Positions 1-5,588 of a stretch of 11,736 nucleotides of DNA are shown one piece after another (position 1 is the stretch's first letter; every line of letters starts with the position of its first letter). Under the pieces are notes generated by a model, which ran no database searches, was not told the origin of the DNA, and saw only the letters and a list, made by a program, of their open reading frames with translations. Origin of the DNA: Bacteroidales bacterium (GTDB lineage: Bacteria > Bacteroidota > Bacteroidia > Bacteroidales > UBA932); NCBI GenBank assembly GCA_009784635.1, contig WRBG01000048.1, positions 1 through 11,736 on the forward strand. Reading direction: 5' to 3'. The position numbers and the translations under genes are program-made.

Positions 1-93
1 CCCTTTTCCCGTAAATTTAACGCCACGGTAATTTGGGGCCCCCTAATGGGCATGAAAGTGTATGCCGGCTTACGATACACTCTTTTCAAATGA
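1..93 (+). CDS. C-terminal end of an outer-membrane beta-barrel protein, probably a TonB-dependent receptor (5' partial)
   Basis: Frame 1 is open from the left edge to a TGA at 91-93 and gives 30 residues ending VYAGLRYTLFK. The alternating hydrophobic pattern, and a WGP-x-MG-x-KVYAGLRY arrangement, is what the last two strands of Bacteroidetes TonB-dependent receptors usually look like (a tryptophan- or tyrosine-GP turn, then AG-x-R plus an aromatic/hydrophobic end). The final residue is lysine rather than the aromatic residue common at barrel ends; a short extra residue after the final Phe is not rare. The family call rests on this short tail alone, so another barrel protein is possible. 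The gene reads toward the SusC/SusD operon but is separated from it by 297 bp with its own promoter. Confidence 0.55.
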   Translation, partial: PFSRKFNATVIWGPLMGMKVYAGLRYTLFK

Positions 94-151
94 GTTTATA
101 AACAATCAACCAACTAATCAACTGAATATTATGAAAGCACAGATAAAATAA

Positions 152-184
152 TTTGGCGATAGTTAAATTTATTTCTTACATTTG
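152..184 (+). promoter_or_regulatory. Bacteroidetes-type promoter for the SusC/SusD operon
   Basis: TTTG at 152-155 (-33 element) is followed after 21 bp by TACATTTG at 177-184, a full match to the TAnnTTTG -7 consensus used by the primary sigma factor of Bacteroidetes. The spacing is within the usual 19-21 bp. Transcription would start near 188-193, giving a leader of about 200 nt before the SusC start codon. The palindromic element at 195-358 would therefore be transcribed almost from its first base. The element match and spacing are seen directly; the start site is inferred. Confidence 0.7.
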
Positions 185-194
185 CCCTTGACTG

Positions 195-358
195 AGAAAC
201 TGTTTAAATTTATGAATCTCATTCTTTCAAGCCACTTGTCGCCGCTTTTTTTACCCTCCTCCCGCACCATAGACCCCGCTATGCCTCGGTCGGAGTGCAG
301 AAAAAGCCGTCTGTCAATGGGCGTAAAATAATTTCGTTAACAATTTTAAACAGTTTCT
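195..358. mobile_element. 164-bp imperfect palindrome, MITE-like, in the SusC leader
   Basis: The ends are a perfect 14-bp inverted repeat: AGAAACTGTTTAAA at 195-208 and its reverse complement at 345-358. The symmetry continues inward on nearly the same centre (about 276): GCTTTTT at 244-250 pairs with AAAAAGC at 301-307, and CATAG at 268-272 with CTATG at 279-283 around the loop ACCCCG. Aligning the inner 32 bases of one arm to the reverse complement of the other gives 22 matches without a gap. TGA at 193-195 is repeated at 358-360, which fits a 3-bp target-site duplication if the element proper is 196-357. No transposase is encoded, so a non-autonomous MITE or foldback element is the best reading. 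A long RNA hairpin acting in the leader, or an invertible segment, are alternatives. Confidence 0.55.
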
Positions 359-390
359 GAAAAAACAATTATATAACCAAAATCTAATTT

Positions 391-3300
391 ATGATGAAAA
401 ATCACCGAAATTTAGTGTGCATTACGTTGATAATGCTGCTTTCATCAGCCTCCTTATTGGCTCAAAGCGCCATAAGAGGGCGTGTTACCGAAAAGGAGTC
501 GGGAAACCCGATTCCCTTTGTGTATGTTTATGTTAAGGGATCTTCCGTAGCGACATCAACTTCAGATGATGGAACCTACATGATAAATGTGGGACCTAAT
601 GCAACGCTCGTTTTCTCTTCTCTTGGGTATGTCACCGTTGAGGAAGTTGTAGGTAATAGAGCAACCATCAACGTCTCCTTGGCTCCAGATACTTTTAACT
701 TAGAGGAAGTTATTGCCGTCGCCTATGCTACTACAAGGAGAAGAGACTTGATTGCATCAGTGGCAACTGTTAGGGGAGACGATATCGCAAAAACCCCCGT
801 TGCAAGTTTAAACGAAGCCATGCAGGGAAAAATGGCCGGCGTTCAAATCTCTTCTGCTTCGGGAACACCCGGCGGAGCCATTGTAGTACGTATTCGGGGG
901 TCGGCATCCATCACGGCAGGCAATGACCCTCTTTATGTTATTGATGGTATTCCTATGGTCGTTACCGATTATTCCCAAATGGCCTTTGGCGGACAAACAA
1001 CCAATCCGATAGCAAGCATTAATCCTTCTGATATTGAAAATATCCAAGTATTAAAAGATGCGGCTGCTTCTGCGCTTTACGGATCAAGGGCCTCTAACGG
1101 AGTCGTTCTCATTACAACCAAATCTGGCAGGGCGCAAAAAGCAAAGGTTACTTTTGATGCTTCCTATGGGGTAAGGGATCTATTCCGAGAAGTTCAATTC
1201 CTCGGAACAGACCAGTGGTTGATGGCTCAAAATGAGGCCAGAACCAATTTTAACAAAACATTTGGATATGTTCCGGGAGATTCGAGGTATGTTTCGCCGA
1301 TTTCGGCGGAAGTTCTTGGAGCCGATACGGACTGGTTTAAAGAGGTAACCAAACAGAATCCTATGACCGCCAACATCCAAGTGGGAGTATCGGGAGGCAC
1401 GGACAATACCCAATTTTACCTCTCCGCGGGCTATTACAAAGAGGAAGGTATTCAAAAAACCACCCAATATGACAGATATACCTTTAGGACAAGAATTAGC
1501 CACCGGTTTAACTCAAGGGTAAGAATTGATGTCAATACAAGCTTTTCAACAACGGATCAAGACCGCTTGTATGGGGACAACAATATATTCGGCCCTATTT
1601 TCAATGCATCTCGGAACCGACCGGACCAACCTATATATGACCCGAATGACCCTACAAGGTACTACCCTACCATTCGCAACAATCCTGTAGCATGCTTTCA
1701 AGAAATGTACGGTTTCAATAGACAGCAACGCTTAATGGGAAGATTCCTGTTGGAGTGGAATGTTGTAGACAATCTCGTTTTTAGGTCGAGTTTAAATGCC
1801 ACTTATACCTATATCCACGAATTGGCCAAGTTCTATCCCAAATCCCCTCAAGCAGCTCTTTGGTTAGACGAGTCTAGGGATTATAACACTTACTTGAACG
1901 ACTACCTCGTTGAAAACACGTTAAGTTACAACAAAGTATTTGGAAAATTGAGTACGAGCGCTTTAATAGGACAAAGTTTTTTACAGAACCAAATAACTAG
2001 AAACCACGTTTTTGCCACAGGATTCCCAATAGAAGGCTTTAGATGGATTGAAACGGCGTCTGTGGCTTCGGGCTTTTCAAGTTCATTCAGAGAATTTCTT
2101 ATGGAGTCGTATTTTGGAAGATTATCTGCCAGTATAGATGACAAATATCTGATAGAAGGAACGATTAGAAGCGACGCTTCTTCCAAGTTTGCCAAAGAGC
2201 ATAGGGTGGGATATTTCCCTTCGGGGTCCTTGGGATGGAGGGTATCCAAAGAGTCTTTCTTTCCACAGAGTCGGGTATTAACAGACGCTAAAATAAGAGG
2301 AAGCATCGGTTTAACCGGAAATCAAGATGGCATCCCACATCATAGATATTTAACGCTATACGGCATTGTAGGATACGATGATCGTGCAGGCGCCTTTCCA
2401 CAGGCAGCCATGTCAACCAGAGATCTAACGTGGGAAAAAACGCTTCAAACAGACATAGGTTTGGACTTAATCTTCTTGAATGGCAGAATCGAATTTACCT
2501 ATGATTATTTCACTAAAAACACACGGGACTTGTTGCTTACTATATCTGTACCCATCACCACCGGACACACCACCAAAACCGAAAACATTGGAAAGATGAA
2601 AACAACGGGACACGAATTTTCTGTTTTCTCAAGAAATGTAGTACGTAAATTTAGATGGAGTACCTCTTTCAACATTACATATTTTGACAATAAGAGTATC
2701 GTAACGGCGTTATCAAAAAATCCCGCAGGGGAGTGGGAATTCATTAACACAGGGGTAGCCAGCCGTATTGACGTCGGCTATCCGTTAAGTACGTTTCATG
2801 TAATTAAAGCTCTTGGGATTTATCAGAATGACAGCGATGTGCCGGAATCGTTATACCGCATAGGGGTAAGAGCGGGAGACGTTATGTTCGAAGATTTTAA
2901 TGGGGACGGACAAATTTCGGCGGCAGACAGGCAAATGAATAAATCGGGGATGCCCACAGCATACGGCGGTTTAACCAACACATTCTCTTTTAAAGGATTT
3001 GATGCCGAAGTCGGTTTACAATTTTCAATAGGCAACTACATGTACACATATTGGAAAGAAACCGATGGCGCAGCCAATGGAGGACGATCCAACTTTGCGA
3101 TTATGAAAGAGCATTGGGAGAATAGGTGGACGCCCGAGAATCCGCATAACAATCCAATGTATCCCAGATTTGTCTCCGGAGGAACCAGTGGGCCGGCCGG
3201 ATATAATACGCAAGCACGGTCAACTCTATGGCTTCAAGATGCATCCTTTTTAAGAGTTAAATCGTTGACCCTTGGATACACTTTACCTTCCAATATTTCT

Positions 3301-3486
3301 CAAAAGATACAGACTGACCGGGTCCGCTTCTACGTGAATGCTCATAATCTATTCACCTTTACAAAGTATGACGGAATGGACCCCGAGGTGCATTTTAGTC
3401 CAACAGCCAATGCCGAGACAGGTGTTGACTTTTTCACAGTTCCTCAAATGAGGTCCTTTACATTTGGCATTAACATTTCATTTTAA
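391..3486 (+). CDS. SusC/RagA-family TonB-linked outer-membrane transporter
   Basis: This 1031-residue protein should form a TonB-driven outer-membrane channel that imports a ligand captured by its SusD partner. Visible in order: a signal peptide (residues 1 to about 25, hydrophobic core then LLAQ-S), a carboxypeptidase-regulatory-like beta-sandwich (about 28-100), the TonB plug (about 112-246), then a beta-barrel to the C-terminus, which ends FTFGINISF. SusC hallmarks are GTPGG (158-162) with RIRGSASI (167-174), PLYVIDGIP (180-188), and the plug end ALYGSRASNGVVLITTKSG (228-246). D835, N837, D839 and D846 form a DxNxDG calcium-loop-like motif in a barrel loop, common in this family. Length is typical. 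The start is ATG-ATG at 391; either could be used, and the signal peptide supports this position. The SusD-like gene follows after 5 bp. Substrate is unknown because no enzyme genes accompany it here. Confidence 0.96.
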   Translation: MMKNHRNLVCITLIMLLSSASLLAQSAIRGRVTEKESGNPIPFVYVYVKGSSVATSTSDDGTYMINVGPNATLVFSSLGYVTVEEVVGNRATINVSLAPDTFNLEEVIAVAYATTRRRDLIASVATVRGDDIAKTPVASLNEAMQGKMAGVQISSASGTPGGAIVVRIRGSASITAGNDPLYVIDGIPMVVTDYSQMAFGGQTTNPIASINPSDIENIQVLKDAAASALYGSRASNGVVLITTKSGRAQKAKVTFDASYGVRDLFREVQFLGTDQWLMAQNEARTNFNKTFGYVPGDSRYVSPISAEVLGADTDWFKEVTKQNPMTANIQVGVSGGTDNTQFYLSAGYYKEEGIQKTTQYDRYTFRTRISHRFNSRVRIDVNTSFSTTDQDRLYGDNNIFGPIFNASRNRPDQPIYDPNDPTRYYPTIRNNPVACFQEMYGFNRQQRLMGRFLLEWNVVDNLVFRSSLNATYTYIHELAKFYPKSPQAALWLDESRDYNTYLNDYLVENTLSYNKVFGKLSTSALIGQSFLQNQITRNHVFATGFPIEGFRWIETASVASGFSSSFREFLMESYFGRLSASIDDKYLIEGTIRSDASSKFAKEHRVGYFPSGSLGWRVSKESFFPQSRVLTDAKIRGSIGLTGNQDGIPHHRYLTLYGIVGYDDRAGAFPQAAMSTRDLTWEKTLQTDIGLDLIFLNGRIEFTYDYFTKNTRDLLLTISVPITTGHTTKTENIGKMKTTGHEFSVFSRNVVRKFRWSTSFNITYFDNKSIVTALSKNPAGEWEFINTGVASRIDVGYPLSTFHVIKALGIYQNDSDVPESLYRIGVRAGDVMFEDFNGDGQISAADRQMNKSGMPTAYGGLTNTFSFKGFDAEVGLQFSIGNYMYTYWKETDGAANGGRSNFAIMKEHWENRWTPENPHNNPMYPRFVSGGTSGPAGYNTQARSTLWLQDASFLRVKSLTLGYTLPSNISQKIQTDRVRFYVNAHNLFTFTKYDGMDPEVHFSPTANAETGVDFFTVPQMRSFTFGINISF

Positions 3487-3491
3487 AAACT

Positions 3492-4844
3492 ATGAGACAT
3501 ACATTAATCATACTGACTTTTGCTGTCCTAACAGCTTCGTCCTGTTCTAATTATTTTGACCATCCTCCTACATATGCTATTGCAGAAGAAGAAATTACTA
3601 GGGAAATATATCCCGTATTGCGCACCGGCTTGTACGACGGTATTCAAAGTCCTTGGACCCTCTTTTGGTTAACCGAAGACAATTCTGCCGACAATCTGGT
3701 TTACAGAACATCATTCTTTCAACATGGAGAAATAGACAACAACCAGATTCCAATCGACAATTCATTCATGAATACGAATTGGTCAAATATGTTCCGGGCT
3801 ATTGTTGCCTGTAATAAATTCATTGCCGCCTTAAATCAAGAAAGCGATAAAACAGCAAGCGTGGGCGGTCTTACGATTAACCAATATTTGGCCGAAGCAA
3901 GGGCCATTAGAGCTTACTGCTACTATCATGGTATAAAACTTTGGGGCGACTTCCCATACGTAGATGAAAATACCACCGAAGAAGAAGCAAGGACCATTGC
4001 AAGATCTCCCGTAGCACAAATCATTCCTAAAATCATTGACGATCTAAAATTTGCACAAGTTAACACTCGCCTCTATACAGTGACCGGTCCAAAATATCTA
4101 TCGCAAGAAGCCATCACAGCGCTTCTCGCAAGGGTGTACCTCTACAATGACGACCTAACCAATGCAGGAATCGAAGCAGAAAAAATAATTGCTTCTACAA
4201 GCATGGGCATTACCAACGATTACTTGGGTATTTGGAGGGCATCCAATGACAGAGAGTTAATTTTCTATCTTACGGCTAACAATGTTGACCAAAATGCACA
4301 CGGCTTTTACCTTAGGGCACAAAACAACAACGGTCGTTTTGAACTCCCCGTAGACGCAACATTGGTCGCCGATTTTGCGCTTGAACCCACAGATTCGAGA
4401 AGGGGAGTAATCGAAGCCAGCGGTCTTGCTCTTCCGTACGCATATCAGTCTATAAAGTATAACAATGCCGATAACTCCGATATTTGGCCTGTTGCCCGCG
4501 TGGCAGAGATGTATTTAATTAGCGCCGAAGTAAACGGATACCCTGCCGGTCTCACTCGGTTAAACGAGGTAAGGGTTACGAGGGGACTCCCTGCTCTCAC
4601 CACAGATGTAATTATCACAGAAAGAGAGTTTTACACGGCGTTGATGAGGGAGCGGAGGTTAGAGCTTTGTTTCGAAGGACATCGATTCACCGATTTGAAG
4701 AGGATGTGCCGGAAATACAACCTTGATATTACGCAATACCTCCCCAATATTACCGGCATCAACGACACAAACCTTTGGTACCCGGTTCCTCTTACACAAA
4801 TCAACCTCAATCCGAATCTAACTCAAAATTCCGGATATTTTTAA
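3492..4844 (+). CDS. SusD/RagB-family surface lipoprotein
   Basis: This 450-residue protein is the expected partner of the SusC-like transporter just upstream: an outer-membrane lipoprotein that binds the substrate and caps the channel. A lipoprotein signal peptide is clear (MRHTLIILTF core, lipobox ASSC, lipidated Cys18), with Asp at position 23, in keeping with surface export of Bacteroidetes lipoproteins. The SusD helical (TPR-like) fold is marked by YLAEARAIRAYCYY (132-145) and the following LWGDFPYV (150-157). The C-terminal hallmark RRLELCFEGHRFTDLKRM (388-405) is intact, and the end has the usual WYPVPL-x-QI-x-LNPN-x-x-QN-x-GY pattern. It is on the short side, since many SusD proteins have 500-600 residues, but it is complete. 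It is the last gene of the operon, with a terminator hairpin starting 8 bp after its stop. Ligand not inferable. Confidence 0.96.
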   Translation: MRHTLIILTFAVLTASSCSNYFDHPPTYAIAEEEITREIYPVLRTGLYDGIQSPWTLFWLTEDNSADNLVYRTSFFQHGEIDNNQIPIDNSFMNTNWSNMFRAIVACNKFIAALNQESDKTASVGGLTINQYLAEARAIRAYCYYHGIKLWGDFPYVDENTTEEEARTIARSPVAQIIPKIIDDLKFAQVNTRLYTVTGPKYLSQEAITALLARVYLYNDDLTNAGIEAEKIIASTSMGITNDYLGIWRASNDRELIFYLTANNVDQNAHGFYLRAQNNNGRFELPVDATLVADFALEPTDSRRGVIEASGLALPYAYQSIKYNNADNSDIWPVARVAEMYLISAEVNGYPAGLTRLNEVRVTRGLPALTTDVIITEREFYTALMRERRLELCFEGHRFTDLKRMCRKYNLDITQYLPNITGINDTNLWYPVPLTQINLNPNLTQNSGYF

Positions 4845-4852
4845 AGATTAAG

Positions 4853-4898
4853 AAGAGGCCGTCTAAAAACAAAAATTTAGGCGGCCTCTTTAACTTTT
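4853..4898 (+). terminator. Rho-independent terminator of the SusC/SusD operon
   Basis: A 15-bp stem pairs 4853-4867 with 4876-4890 (AAGAGGCCGTCTAA against TTAGGCGGCCTCTT plus one further A-T), with a single U-G wobble and an 8-nt A-rich loop. It is followed by TAACTTTT rather than a clean T tract, so termination may be leaky. It begins 8 bp after the SusD stop and its stem ends 13 bp before the next start codon. The sequence just after the stem, TAACTTTTG (4891-4899), resembles a -7 element with one extra base. Confidence 0.8.
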
Positions 4899-4903
4899 GA
4901 CTC

Positions 4904-5578
4904 ATGGTAAAGAAAGGTTTCCATTTGATTTTATTCTTCCTGATTTGTACAGAAGTTTCAGGTCAGGAGCGTGTTACCGTCAGAGTGGGGGAGGACGCCA
5001 ATGAAGTATTATCGTTGGGACGGTATCTTTTTCCCCAATTTGAGGACGCGCTTGTTATTTTTGGTAACGGCACCCGCAACAATGCAAAAATGAACTACAA
5101 CGCCCTCTCCGGCCAGATGGAGTTCATGGATCCGGACGGAACAACTTTCGTTTTAAGCGGCAAGCCTCAGGTAGTTGCTTTTGGAACGCGTGTTTTTAAG
5201 CATTCCCCTAAGGGTTATCTCGAAATTATCTCCACCGACCTCCAAGCCGATTTTCTGATACATAGACAGTTTAAAGTAAGTAGTCGTAGAAAAAGGGGGG
5301 CGTACGGAACGTCTTCTGATATTGCCTCCATTGATGCGTGGCAGTCCGTAGACATTAACCACAGCAGGGTGGCATTGTCTCCCGACGAAGAAGTATCGTA
5401 CACAAAGACATACACTTATTACGTTTTTTCCGAGGGAAAATACAGGTTAGCCAGCAGGTCGGGGTTTGCAAAAATATTTGGCAAGCAGCACATAGATAAA
5501 TACCTTGCAGAACATCCGGTGAATTTCAACAAACAGGATGATTTGATCCGTCTCTTTACCTACTGCACGCAGAAATAA
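4904..5578 (+). CDS. Exported protein of unknown function, Bacteroidetes-type
   Basis: This 224-residue protein begins with a signal peptide (MVKKGFHLILFFLICTEVSG, cleavage likely near residue 21). Cys15 is preceded by Ile, not by a small residue, so it is not a convincing lipobox and the protein is probably soluble in the periplasm or secreted. Residues 42-79 carry a recognisable pattern: LFPQFEDALVIF, an NGT-x-NNAKMNYN segment and QMEFMDPDG. I associate this with a group of uncharacterised exported Bacteroidetes proteins; it suggests a mostly beta structure. A basic stretch SSRRKRG follows near residues 126-132. The downstream MG2/plug protein is 10 bp away, so the two are probably co-expressed. 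The start is fixed by the signal peptide and lies only 13 bp after the terminator stem. No function can be assigned. Confidence 0.85.
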   Translation: MVKKGFHLILFFLICTEVSGQERVTVRVGEDANEVLSLGRYLFPQFEDALVIFGNGTRNNAKMNYNALSGQMEFMDPDGTTFVLSGKPQVVAFGTRVFKHSPKGYLEIISTDLQADFLIHRQFKVSSRRKRGAYGTSSDIASIDAWQSVDINHSRVALSPDEEVSYTKTYTYYVFSEGKYRLASRSGFAKIFGKQHIDKYLAEHPVNFNKQDDLIRLFTYCTQK

Positions 5579-5588
5579 TTTTTAGGAC

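Noticed and set aside
131..151. ATG plus six codons and a stop (MKAQIK) after an AT-rich leader-like stretch, perhaps the relic of a gene that followed the upstream receptor.
   Set aside because: Seven codons are expected by chance in AT-rich DNA, and nothing downstream continues a coding pattern in any frame.
212..331. A 39-codon open frame lying wholly inside the palindrome (MNLILSSHLSPL...), a possible leader peptide or small protein.
   Set aside because: Its sequence follows from the palindrome, it lacks typical composition or a ribosome-binding context, and the opposite strand is equally open. No support as a gene.
166..335. Minus-strand open frame through the same element containing HSDRG, reminiscent of a motif in some transposases.
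   Set aside because: No start codon before that motif, only a few dozen residues, and no other transposase motif. It is too short to call a transposase remnant.
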